Positions 1 through 11,495 of a stretch of DNA of 64,000 nucleotides are shown here, piece by piece; position 1 is the stretch's first letter; every line of letters starts with the position of its first letter. The translations under genes and the position numbers were made by a program. The notes under the pieces were generated by a model. It saw only the letters and a list, made by a program, of their open reading frames with translations. It searched no databases and was not told the DNA's origin. The stretch is from assembly GCA_022453515.1 (NCBI GenBank), contig JAJNNY010000007.1, forward strand, positions 992,001-1,056,000, written 5' to 3'. The DNA comes from Astrocystis sublimbata (lineage: Eukaryota > Ascomycota > Sordariomycetes > Xylariales > Xylariaceae).

Positions 1-3000
1 ACATTGCCTACCTACCTACCTTAGATAATATAAGCTACCAATACAATGCCGTGAGGAGATCCAGCTGAGGTATATATTTATTTACCAAAATTGACCCCGC
101 CTGAGCTTCGTCTTTGGAGGCCATCTACATTCATGGGTGAGTGTAGGTGCCCATGGGAGCAGCTATCTGCTGCCGAATACATGAGCTTGGTTCGACATCT
201 ATTCATCACATTTCAAGTAAGCCTGGGCAAATTCGGAACATAGGTTATATAGTGTTGTCGAGTTTGTGTATTAACGGTAGCTAGGTAGCTAGCTTATCCC
301 AGGGTCAGTGTTGGGAGCCAAACCTCAAACTTTTTGGTCAACCTTACGATATCTCGTTGGACCTCGAATCATGCGGAAACTATCTACATGGGTCACCGTA
401 TTTGGAGCGGCATCTCGGCTCACCCGTCCACTACTACCTAACGACATAGCTGACGGTTAGCTATGCGAAAACCTCATCTTCATTCCTCCAAGTAGTACGT
501 CCCTCTCTCCTTACCCCAGAATTCCTGAAGTAGTCAAATAGCCTATTTGTAGTGTGGTACGTGGACACGACATTGGAGACGAGATAGGCCACATGCCCAC
601 TTCGAATGCTTGAGCGTGCCCATACAAGCCCATACAGGTAAGCGCGCCGGTCCTCTGCCGCACGTGGCAGGTGAGGACGAAGATGTCTCTCATGGTTGGT
701 AGGGGGGGACGAAGATAGGAGCGCGCATTGCCAAAGGTGGCGCGTTATTTGTCCAGTAGCAGGCTAATCAGAGATGTCAAATTAATTTGTATTTTTGAGT
801 CCCGTCCTTTCTTCGTTGCTGTCACCTCAACTCCGCCGGAGCTCCAATCATCGGCCCTCCGCGCTGCCTCTCAGGAATGCCCCCATCGCATCGACGAAAA
901 TGATTAGATTCGACATCATCCGGATGGCCAGAGAATCGTATCAGTGTCCTTTGCAAATGAGAGCATCAGAGCTCCAAGGTCGCATTGGCGCGACAGACAA
1001 CATGGCTATCATGCAGACTGCTACAGGGAGGAGGTGTCGTCCGGGACTTCACAGGTCTGCAATGGAGCGTAGCTGCTGGCCACATATATCGAGAATGAAG
1101 CGATGAAGCATCTCTCGGGCGACGAGTCGCGCGAAGAGGATTGGCGAGACTGTGGATAATAACATCCGATGCCATTCATATCATTCATTGCCATTCGGTA
1201 GCCGCGATCTTCGAGGTGGTACGCTCAACCGACTTGGAGTGAGGGTTCCGAACCCCACTGGGAATGCCTCCCTGTCACGTTGCACTCTGTGAACCTATGA
1301 AGGCCTCAAACGAAGCACGCGGCGTGGCAGGCACCATCGCAACCTAATATATGTGGTCCGCGAGATGGCGTCCTTGGCTTTCACTTGGCGCACGATTTCG
1401 ATATTAACAAGAGAGCGTTACCAGTCGTACGGGTCATACCATATGTCATTGCAGTCCAAGTGGCATTGACAGTTCGGCATTCTTGGCTGGAACCTCGAAT
1501 CCAAAAGCCCAACCTCACATGCCGGGTCGTCCTGGCTTAGGTCTCACCGACGCTGCGCGGACTCCCGACTCTTAAACCAAGCACCTAACGATTGCCTGTC
1601 GAAGAAGACATCGTCTGGTTCGAGTCAACGGAATCGATAGAAATCCAGTAGGGGGTTGTGGCACTATATTGAGGGTTGCAGTTGTTTGTTGGTACCGAGG
1701 TAGGTAGGGAAGCTCAACGACAATAGGGAGGCGTGCAGTGGTAATCGGACCGCCTCGAGAGCATACCTAGGTATGTTCCATGAAGCATTTATTGTCGTTG
1801 GATCGTGGGAGATAGGGCTTGAGATCGTGTTATTGACAATGTTAAGAACCTGGGAGGGAGTTGACTAACAACTGCAATTGAAAACTAATATGTAACAAGG
1901 CACCTGTTCCCCTGTAGTCTAGCTACCGTATGTTATCTAAAGATATAAGTTCTCGTCTGTACCAGTGCTGACAACGAACTCAGCCTTATGCGTAGGCTGT
2001 TACCAGGTATCAGAGGCTCCACCTTTAAGGTTAGAAATCCTCGTCTCCCGCTCTCGGCAAGGTCCAACTAGGGCCGGATATGATAAATCGGGATTCTTTC
2101 TCGGAATACCCTCGACTCAACCTTGTCAATGCTTAAGTTTGGCTCATTCCATAAAACGCACACCGATGGGCGCGTTGTTTTGATTAAAATCATCAGGTGC
2201 CATTGCGAGTTGGATAACGCACAACTCCAGTGTGCTTTGCCTCATACTGGTAATTAAGTAATCCAACGGTTTCTGAAACGCCCCTTCACCGTGGGTGTTC
2301 GGTGCCAGGCGAGCCAGGCATGCCAGGTTGGTAGTTTAGTGTAGGACTTTTACAGGTTTATTTTTAGACCTTGCTGGGCCTCGTTTTTCTCATATTAACC
2401 AGTTCCGGATTCCCCAAAATCTGGGTGGACCTGGGCATCATGATGGCCTGGGTTCTTCCTGGCTAGGTGCCTAGGGTACTTTAAGTAGGTATGCGCATTT
2501 ACCTGCGCCACAATGATGCAGCTGGTTTGATATCATGAGGAAAAGTCCCACAACATGCAGTTCGTAGCAGGCGAGCAGGCGAGGCAGGCCAAATAAGACC
2601 ATTATAGGACCATTTAAACAAACTGCATACACACAGAGTAGATGGGGGAACTTGGTACACCTCCGGTTGTCACCCTAACCTACTACACAGTACCTAACGT
2701 ACGTACAATGTATGTTGGCAGTATCTAGTGCTGTGAGTTTTGCAGTTCTTTGTTATCAACACCATCTCGGTTACATCACATCAACCGGCCTGAATAAATA
2801 GCACAACCAACATTATCACCTACTGAGGCGTAAATACCGCTCCCTGAGTACATATTTATTGAATAAGCCCGTGGCAATTCGTGGCAATGTAACCTGCTGA
2901 CGTACATCTATCTAGATCCTGTTTGGCTTGCGACAATCAATCTGATCGGTCTTGGCGGGGGAGGGAACGCGCAGCTTGGGCAACGCGGCCAGCCCCACCT

Positions 3001-4236
3001 GATATTTTATCACCTTCTGACATCTGCAATGTAATGGCAGTGCATCCATCATATGAACAGAGTGATGTAGTTGTTTTGTATCGTCATCATCCGCTTGGGC
3101 TGTCGCTAGACGACATTTCCTCGGTCTAATCAGACTCGAAAGACGCGGAGATTTGCGTAAGCACTTGAACTGAAAGTGTTCTGTTGGAGGTCCTAAGGAG
3201 GATGCCGAGAATGCGAACCATGTCGGGTATTAGCGTATTACATAGGTACCTGGCAGTGAGGCACAGCGAGAGGCGAGGGAGTGGCCAGGATACCAGGTCC
3301 TACATAGAAACAATCCAGAAGACAACCAACACACCACACAACAGACATTCAATACCTCTTTCGAGTAATCCAAATGCTTGTAGCCCCCCCCGCATCAACC
3401 GCCTCAAAGGAAATGAACATCAGCATATAGGGCATCGATCTACTTCCTGCCCTTTGGATGCCATCTCGCCATTGTAAATGCTGTGAATGCTCCAAATAAG
3501 GGGAACTTTTGAACTAACTCCCACCTTAGCATGCCGCCCATTCGGGGTTCCTTTGGCGGGGGCTGAGCTTTGGTGCTAACAAGCCATTGTGCAGCTGAGC
3601 TGAACAGATGCCTTTGCAGGTGCTCTGCATAGCGGGCACCTACCTAAGCTCAAGCAAAGGCTTCGCCTACCGACGTGGCCATGACTGCGGGTCCTCTTTG
3701 TCAAGGGGTCCCGCCCAGCAAACGTTATAAATGGCCGCCGAAGTATCAGTGGTGCCTGAAATACCGCAGCTAGCACCCACTAAGCAGGACTAAGGACCCC
3801 TGGGCAGGTACCCTAGCTAAAATAGTTACACGCTGGTGTTTCGTAGCACACTCGGCACAGCACCCTCACAGGCTCACACAGGAGACTGCGCCACCCAACC
3901 TCACACGTCAAGATCTGCGCCCATCCTCATACCGATCCCTCGAGTAATACAAAAGAATCCCATGCCGACCTCCGAAACTTGTAGCTCGATTCCTTCCTCA
4001 TTCAATTTCTCTCGTTTGTCCTTTGTCGACTCAGTCCACTGAAATCCAGAGCGGGCGCCCTACATTTTATCACCATCGCACCATCACAACCGCGACGAGA
4101 ACATCAGGACCGTCCCGACTCTCGTTCTGCGCCAAGCAACCCTCTTGCTCCAAAATAACCTATTACATCATTCCCAGCCACCCTAATCATCGAGAAACCT
4201 ACCAGAACAGCCAACCGACGGAGACTCTTAGCCAAG
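1..4236. other. Gene-free left end of the window
   Basis: No open frame longer than about 100 codons here looks like a protein family, and none shows convincing splice structure. The stretch carries several TACCTAGGTA-like motif copies (near 10, 280, 1700, 2465 and 3640). The last few hundred bases are C-rich and purine-poor, as expected for the promoter and leader of the SUR7-family gene that follows. I see no tRNA, rRNA or transposon remnant. Confidence 0.5.
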
Positions 4237-5373
4237 ATGGGTAACGTCGGCCGTTACTTTTGCGTGGCTCTGCCATTCATCCTCACAGTTGGGAGTATAA
4301 TCGCTGCTCTCATTGTCGGCTTGGCCGGTGTCAGCAACCACGACTTGTACCTATTCGAAGTTGATATAACGAACCTAACCATCGATGCCACGCAACTACA
4401 AAATTTTATAAACAACGCGAGCGCGATCGCGTCAGGCCAAGCATTGGACGATATCAAGAAGGATCTTGGCGACAAGGTTGACGACATCAGCGACAAGGTT
4501 GACGAGGCCGGCAATGACGCGAGCAACAAGGTCAAGGACATTGTCGACCGCACTGTTGAATGGTCCGAGAGCTTGTTCGCCAGGGACGAGGCTAGCGACG
4601 CTATCAACGCCGTAACCGGCGGCCAGAACATCACGGCCGCTGACCTCGGTCTTGCCGACAAGTACCAATTCACTCTCTGGGGCTACTGCAGGATTCCCCA
4701 AGACGGCAAGAAGAACTGCACCCAGGCACAGTTTGATTGGGCTTCTAAGGAACTCAACCTCGACTTCCTTACACGGATTAAGGACCTCGCTCACCTTGAT
4801 ATCAAACTTCCAAAGCAGCTCAACGACGGCCTGACTGCGTACAAGACCCTCAACAAATGGACCGAAGTGGTGTTCATCATTGCTATCGTCGCACTGGCTC
4901 TCGAACTTATAGTCGGCCTCTTCACAGCCTGCTCGCGTGCTGTTTCATGTGTTACTTGGATAATCGCCGGACTCGCCAGTGCTGCCATGATCACAGCCGC
5001 CAGCCTTCTGACCGTTACCGGCTCGGTTTTTGTCAGTGTCGTGGTAGTTGCGGCAAGCCACTACGGAGCCAAGGCCCACCTGAACGCCAACTTCTTGGCT
5101 GCTGCATGGATCAGTGTTGCGTTCGCTCTCGGTGCCAGTCTCTTCTGGCTGTTCTCTGTCTGCTGCTGCAAGCCTGAAAACCGCCCCTACGTCGGCAAGA
5201 AGGCTCGTTACGCGGATACGGAGAAGAGCTACCCGGCCGGTTCTTATGCTCCTATCGGCGAAAACCACCACAACAACAACAACGCCTACGGTGGTTACAA
5301 CTATGGCGTTCCCCAGCGTGGCGGTGCACGAACCGACCTCGCTTATGAGCCTTACTCCCACTCCCGCGTCTAA
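4237..5373 (+). CDS. SUR7/PalI-family four-TM plasma membrane protein
   Basis: Intronless gene for a 378-aa protein. A first hydrophobic segment at about residues 5-27 is followed by a long extracellular loop (about 28-205) rich in charged residues, then three more membrane segments at about 210-235, 240-275 and 283-310. The loop carries FTLWGYC, which matches the conserved W-G-x-C type motif of the SUR7/PalI family, with further cysteines behind it. The C-terminal tail is cytoplasmic, with an Asn/His run and many Tyr and Gly. In yeasts SUR7 proteins sit in eisosome-associated patches of the plasma membrane and affect wall and endocytosis; that role is transferred by family only. The start follows a C-rich leader and begins directly with the first membrane segment. 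An AATAAA lies at 5580-5585. Alternative assignment: PalI/Rim9-like pH-sensing protein, less likely because there is no long C-terminal tail. Confidence 0.82.
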   Translation: MGNVGRYFCVALPFILTVGSIIAALIVGLAGVSNHDLYLFEVDITNLTIDATQLQNFINNASAIASGQALDDIKKDLGDKVDDISDKVDEAGNDASNKVKDIVDRTVEWSESLFARDEASDAINAVTGGQNITAADLGLADKYQFTLWGYCRIPQDGKKNCTQAQFDWASKELNLDFLTRIKDLAHLDIKLPKQLNDGLTAYKTLNKWTEVVFIIAIVALALELIVGLFTACSRAVSCVTWIIAGLASAAMITAASLLTVTGSVFVSVVVVAASHYGAKAHLNANFLAAAWISVAFALGASLFWLFSVCCCKPENRPYVGKKARYADTEKSYPAGSYAPIGENHHNNNNAYGGYNYGVPQRGGARTDLAYEPYSHSRV

Positions 5374-5868
5374 GGGAGTTGGCGGATGTAAGGTTGCATG
5401 TAGTTGGGAGCTGAGGATTAAAAATTCATGTCTGCTAGGTTTTGCATTTATCGGCGCTTAGGTTGCGAATCAGGTTTAAGACCAGAGTTCGTTGGGGGTT
5501 GCAATATCGTTGAATTGTAGGGAAATGGATACCCAGGAAAACTCGATTGCGAGTGTCCTTAGACCAATTACTGTAATGAAATAAATGACCATTCTCTAAA
5601 TTTCATCAAGCTTTGCCAACGTGCAAGACTATCTCTACCTGCATTGACTGACTCCATGTGCCGAAGGCTCACGTCCAATGTTGGACCGCGCTAATCACGT
5701 GCTTGCGTTTGTGCCTGTGAACCAGTGACCCATTCGTAGGGATTTAGTTTGTTTAACGGACTTTTTCATAAATGAATAATGGGCTTCTGCGTGATACAGA
5801 TTGTACCTACCTACCTAAGGTAGCCTGACATATGGCCCAGATTCATGAAACATTCAGCCAGGGAAGTT
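5374..5868. other. Intergenic: SUR7 3' region and promoter of the WD40 gene
   Basis: Contains the polyadenylation-like AATAAA at 5580 and a short run of the dispersed TACCTACC motif near 5805-5820. No coding signal seen. Confidence 0.5.
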
Positions 5869-8800
5869 ATGTCTCATGAGGTAAGTCTGTCTACTTCTAC
5901 TTCGTCCTTGCGAAATTTCTTAGAGATTGAGAAGAAGACCCCTCCCCCACACTAGGTAGTCTCAATTCAATCACACAACACCAAAGTTCAACCTCGTGTC
6001 AAAAGATTCGGTGCAACATGCATTTACATGCAAATAAGAGCAGATGAATATATCTGCCCGTCATTGGCGATTTCACTAACTTTTCTCCTCACTCAAAGGC
6101 GGCACACCCAGGCTCACTCCGCCGCAAGTATGTTTTGAGCCCGATCACGGCACTTGCGTTCCTGACGCTGAGCGAACAGCAGTACCTGCTCGCGGCCGAG
6201 GACACGGACATCAAAATCTACGATGTCGTGACCTCGCAGCTATGTGGCATACTGCCTGTCTTCAAGGCACAGCCTATTCATGGGATTTCCGTGCCTCCAA
6301 CGGTCGCCGAGCGCAACGCTGGCGCTTCAAGAGGAAGCTCCTCCCGAATTCTCGTCTGGGGCGGCAGTGCCGTCAAGGTACTATCTACTCGCATCGTCGA
6401 GGAGCTGATCTGCGCCACTTCAACGAATGACAGTATTGGCCCCGAAGGAGATCTTGGCTCGGTCGCCACTGCGGCACTGTTTGTCGCCCAGGGTATAGCT
6501 CCCGATTGGATTTTCGACGGCCGTATATCGCCCTTCGATGATAGTTGCGTCGTATTGCTCACGGCGCATAATGAGGTCGTCCAGGGGCGTGTGAGCGCCG
6601 ACGGAAAGACGGTTTGTTTGGGACAAGTCCAATCCCCATCGCGACCGATTTTATACTCTGGAAACTTCTTCTGGGTCGACAAGAACTGCGTGCTTGTGGC
6701 TGCTGGTACCGTATTTGGCGAAATCGTGGTTTGGAAGTGCTATCTTGACTCGAATGCCGACACGGGTGATTGGGAATCCGGCAACGGGGTAAAACTTGCA
6801 CACGAAGGCATAAAAGAGGCTGGCTGCGAGGTGCTATATGTGTTCTCGGGCCACGAAGGCTCAGTTTTCGGTGTTCACATCTCTCCTGAGATAGTCACAA
6901 GTTCTGGGGAAACGATCCGACTTCTCGCGAGCTGCAGCGATGATAGGACGATACGTATCTGGGATATCACAGAAAAGGGCGACGATTCTGAAACCAATGG
7001 CAATGCGTATGAAGCACGAATGTCGGACGCGCGAGAAACTGGATTCGGTGATTCCATTGTCGGCTCGGTAGGGTTATACGCCAGCCAATCGAGATGCGTC
7101 GCTACGGCTATCGGCCATGTTTCCAGGATATGGCAGGTCGCAATAACAGCTCCCAATCAACTTTCTGGGGCCAACACAATTGAGGTTTTTTCCTTTGGAG
7201 AGGATGCTACGATGCAGAAATGGCATCTTGGAATGAATCCAAGTATAAAGCCAACATCGAAAGTATGCGATACGGGGGCAGACAGCTCTGATCCGCCTCC
7301 TTTTCAGTTGACACACCAGGAAACGTTTGCAAACCACAGTGGGAAGCAAATATGGTCACATGCTATCGCTGACTATGGCAGTGGTCTCATATTAGTCACA
7401 GGTGGTGGAGACGGAAAGATAGTGCTCATGAAGAACGAGTCTAGCATCTCATCAAAAATCTTGGACCGAGCACCAGATAGGGTCAAGCATCACACGCGGT
7501 CCATCCAAGAGAACGATATCTCTCCCGCATCCCTTATCGAGATTTGTCAACCACAAAATATTGAGGTCACCCCTACTCTCACATCCTTTAAGCATGGAAA
7601 TGGAACAGAGGCGTTTCAAAACTTCACATTTATAACAGACGACAAACTACTCGTTACAACGCGGTCGGGCCGAATGTTCCTCGGCCATTTTGACAGTACC
7701 AGCAATGTACAATGGAAAGAACTTGCATTGCCCGACACTGTCCGGACAGCTATACAATCATATACCATCTTAAAACGTTCAAGAAGAACCGCCACAGCAT
7801 TTATTGGCGCTCCAAACGGGCAGCTGTTCTTCTATGATGCAGACCGTGGTGATTCGCTTCATCCATTCCATAAGGCAGAGCGCAAAATTACTGAGATAAT
7901 ATGTCTTTCGGATATCCAACCTCCCTCTCCCAAATCGGGCGCTGACGCTGCTGGGGAGTCAGGTCGAGATATTGAGCTTCTTATCACGATTTTCGGGATT
8001 CCAAAGGCAGAACTCCTTCGTCTCAATCAGAACCACACGTTGATAGAAAGAACAGAAGTTACGATACCCGAAAAGTTTATTGTAACCAGCGCTGCTTGGT
8101 GTCACAATTATCTCATCATAGGCTCTAGACATGGGGGTGCATTAGTTTTCGACCTGGCCACTGATGGGGGCCAATCTCCAATTCTCAGCATGAAAGTCAA
8201 GTCCGGCGACGCGGTCACTTCTATCCTCCCCTTACCAAGACAATCCGGGCACTCACCACTGTACTTTCTCACCACCGCCCGCGACGGAAAATACAGGGTT
8301 TACGAGATCCTCAACGCTACAAGTGACTTCCAACTCCGCCTGCTGCACGAGACGAGACCGTCGTTCGGGCCCCTGATCGAAGGGTCCTGGCTATTCACCA
8401 AGCCTGACGGAAGCCATGACCTCATGCTCTGCGGCTTCCGATCCAAGTACTTCGTGGTATGGAACGCAACGGAACAGCGCGAGGTCGCAACCATCGACTG
8501 CGGTGGCGGACATCGGGTGTTCGACCACGTGCAAGTTGGAGGAAACCGGGAAGGGATCCGGTTCGCGTGCACCAAGGCGTCGCAGATGAAGGTCTACTCC
8601 CAGACGCACGCGCCGCACTTCCCGCTGAAGACGGGCGGTCACGGTCGCGAGATCAAGGCTATATCGGCTTCGGGCAAGTTTGTCGCTACGGCTGCTGAGG
8701 ACACGGTGATTCGGTTATGGAAGTTCCGCGACGGAAGCCAAGGCGGTAAAGCGAAAGCAGAAGAGCCAGATTTGTTGCGCTGCGTGCTGGCCCTGGAGAA

Positions 8801-9800
8801 GCATAACACCGGCATCCAAAAATTAAAGTGGGCTGATGAGCAATATCTCTTCAGCAGCGGCGGCAACGAAGAATTTTTCGTCTGGCGTATTGTTGCTCTG
8901 GAGAGTGATATCTGCCCGCTCGGTGTTGTGTGCGAGGCTGTGTTCCCCGATCGCTCTGAAATAGGGGATCTGCGTATAACCGACTTCGACGTGCAGTGTT
9001 TTCGTAATGGTAGCAGCTCTGGTGAAAGGCTCGATAACAACGGTGCTCACGTAAAGGAGCTGTCAACAGGATCTAGATTCTGCATCTCTATGACGCTCTC
9101 GAACTCCTCGGTACAAAGCTATCTCTACTCCGCGCAACAAGGGTTCCGACTCCTGGGCAGGAGGACATATACAGGCGCCTGCCTCACACAAGTTCAGAAT
9201 TTGCACTTCACGGACGAAGATCACCCACAGGTCCTGACAGCTGCCACTGATGGCCATTTGGCTGTGTTCCCAGACCTACAAACCCCCGGCAACGATTCTA
9301 ACGACACGAACGACGTACTAGTCACGAAACTCCACCAGAGCACCGTGAAAGCACTTGATATGCGAAGCGTCGCCACAGACGCCGGGACGTCGTACCTAGT
9401 TGTCACAGGCGGCGACGACGACGCGATCGGGGTGGTCCATCTCTATCGCTCGGCGGAACAGCCCTCCGCCAGGTATGAGATGCGCAACAAATCCATCGTG
9501 CGCTCCACCCACGCTGCAGCTATCACGGGTCTGGGAATAGTGCGGCTCGAGAACAGTGGGCGGGATGCCGTTGTGGTAACCGCGAGCAACGACCAGCGCA
9601 TCAAGACATGGCGCCTTGTTGAGTGGCAGAGTACCTCGCTTCGGGTTCACTTGCTTGATGATCAGTATAGTGGCGTTGCGGATGCAGGAGACTTGGAGGT
9701 TCTGGGAGACGAGGGTGTAGACGAAGATAAAAAATGTAACGGGTTGGGCGGCAGGGTCTTGGTTGCCGGCGTTGGTGTCGAGGTCTGGGATATTGCTTAA
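5869..9800 (+). CDS. WD40 protein of the WDR6/Rtt10 (Trm734) family
   Basis: Proposed exons 5869-5880 and 6099-9800, giving 1237 aa. The first exon is only four codons (MSHE) followed by GTAAGT. A CTAAC branch point at 6076-6080 precedes an AAG acceptor at 6096-6098, which restores the frame into RRKYVLSPITALAF, the usual start of this family. WD40 signatures are clear: a GH...SCSDDRTIRIWDI blade near residues 240-285, FGEDATMQKWHL near 360, GGHGREIKAIS...DTVIRLWKF near 850, NEEFFVWRI near 930, a TGGDDDAIG blade near 1100 and ASNDQRIKTWRL near 1165. Length fits WDR6-type double or triple propellers. Yeast Rtt10/Trm734 partners Trm7 for 2'-O-methylation of tRNA position 34; human WDR6 with FTSJ1. 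That function is by family. The main coding frame is certain; the tiny first exon with its unusual acceptor is less so. Confidence 0.82.
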
Positions 9801-10269
9801 TAGTGCGCCCAGCAATAGCGCAATGATATGGAAGAATATGTATACGTTCAAAGAAAGAAGTCTTATTCTGACCTTACCAAATAACTCTCTAGGAGTATCA
9901 GAGAAAAGCTTTTCAAGCTTCGATTCTCATCCTTGAAGTCTATAGAAGATGGCGGCTTATTGTAATAAGTTGTTGCTTTTTCTCATGGGTATTAACAACT
10001 TGAAAGGTTCGAGGTTGGTGGGGGGGGGGGATGATGTGTGGTGGGGCCCTCGACATGCGTAGGTTTACCTTCCGAGCTTCCAATACCTAGATAGGTACCT
10101 ACTTACTTAGGCAGGTTGGCAGGAGAGGTCCCTGATCAGCCTGACCTGGGGTATGCCGCGCTGTGTTACAGCAACTGAGAGAGAAGACCTGCTCCAGCAT
10201 AATGCTACGAGGAGGTAGGCAGCGAACTGAAAACCTGCCTATCTACCTCTACCTTTACCTAGGTACAAG
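9801..10269. other. Intergenic with G11 run and TACCTAGGTA-like cluster
   Basis: An 11-base G run sits at 10020-10030 and a cluster of the dispersed motif at about 10083-10112 and 10238-10266, directly before the recycling-factor start codon. Nothing coding is seen. Confidence 0.5.
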
Positions 10270-11233
10270 ATGAATAGCGCAGCAACACAAGCTTTGTTGC
10301 GCCAGGCCCTCACACGAGGCAGGCTGTAAGTCGCCCAATCTGACCGACCCCTCCTAGTCAGAACTCAACCCTCATAAAGAGCAAAGTAGCAGCCTCGGCT
10401 ATGATGTGGCACGAACCAGAGCTGTGAGCCTCATGGCCATCCAGCCAACATGCGCGCAGGCTGGCAGACCACCTCTACACACAGCCCCGAGCCCACGCCT
10501 CTTCCATACCTCTCCCCCAGCGCATAAGAAAAAGAAAGAAGACACGGAGAAGAAGCCCGGGCGTGGGAAGTCGGCCGACAAGCCCGCCAGAAGCAACAGC
10601 AGCGCCGCCGACGCCTCCGCCGACATAGACGATGGACCGAAGCACCCTGTGCCCTCGCCCGAAGAACCCCTCGACTTCGCCGACGTCGAGTCGCGCCTCT
10701 CCAAGAACGCCGAGTACTCGCGGATGAACCTGAAGAAGCTGCAAACGGGCGGGCGCTTCGACCCGGACCTGATCGGCGCCCTGCGCGTGGCCGTGGACAA
10801 GGACGGCGACGAGGTGTATCCGCTGCGCGAGCTGGCGCAGGTGGTGCCGCGCGGCGGCCGCGCCGTGTCGCTGCTGGTCCACGAGGCCGCCTACGTGAAG
10901 CCCATCATGAGCGCCGTGCAGGCGAGCCCCGAATACAACCAGCAGCCGCAGAAGGACCCGGACAACGAGCTCGAGCTGATCCTCAAGGTCGAGGTCGAGA
11001 AGCGCGAGGACCTCATCAAGCGCATCAAGGCCGTCGTCCACGAATGGCGCAGCCGCATACGCGCCGTGCGCCAGAAGAGGGACAAGTTGCACACCGCCTG
11101 GAGGAAGGACAAGCTGATTGGCCCGGATCTCAAGCGGACTGCGGAAAAGGAGCTTGAGAAGGTCATCAAGGCGGCTCTTCTTGAGGTCGATGAGGCCGAG
11201 AAGAGCGCTATCAAGATCGCCGAGTCGACTTAG
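10270..11233 (+). CDS. Mitochondrial ribosome recycling factor
   Basis: Exons 10270-10325 and 10390-11233, 299 aa. The 56-nt first exon (starting MNSAATQALL) and the Arg/Ser-rich stretch after it form a plausible mitochondrial presequence, with RLFHTSPPAH near residue 50 as a cleavage-like site. After a low-complexity Lys/Ser/Ala region (about 55-105), residues 120-295 are an RRF domain: YPLRELAQVVPRGGRAVSLLV matches the central beta domain, and the long charged helix region (KVEVEKREDLIKRIKAVVHEW, KRTAEKELEKVIKAAL) matches the three-helix stalk. RRF with EF-G2 splits post-termination ribosomes; here in the mitochondrion. The acceptor is a TAGCAG tandem (10387-10392); both choices keep frame and differ by one Ser. 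A 267-codon frame on the opposite strand is a GC-rich shadow. Confidence 0.87.
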
Positions 11234-11495
11234 AGGGGGTGCGTGCGTGTCAATTATCATCTTCGAGAAGAGGTACATGGCATTACATGTCTAAGGAAGC
11301 AGCATGCCTGTGCAAAGAAAGTCTATGCAGCATTTAGACGGTTCTCGGGTTCCATGTACACATTATTGTGCTTTTCTACAAAAGTAGTGTTGTACAGTAG
11401 TAAGGTGAAGGCGAGATGATACATATAGTTGTCTCAGGAACACCTTTACACATGGTATCACCTAAATTCGTTCTTTTGAAAGAGCTCGTCCATCT

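Noticed and set aside
1615..1635. GGTTCGAGTC resembling a tRNA B box
   Set aside because: No matching acceptor stem, anticodon arm or A box at the right distance.
10475..11278. 267-codon minus-strand frame over the recycling-factor gene
   Set aside because: High-GC third-position shadow. The plus strand encodes a clear RRF domain, and the shadow protein is a Leu/Val/Gly/Arg-biased sequence without family features.
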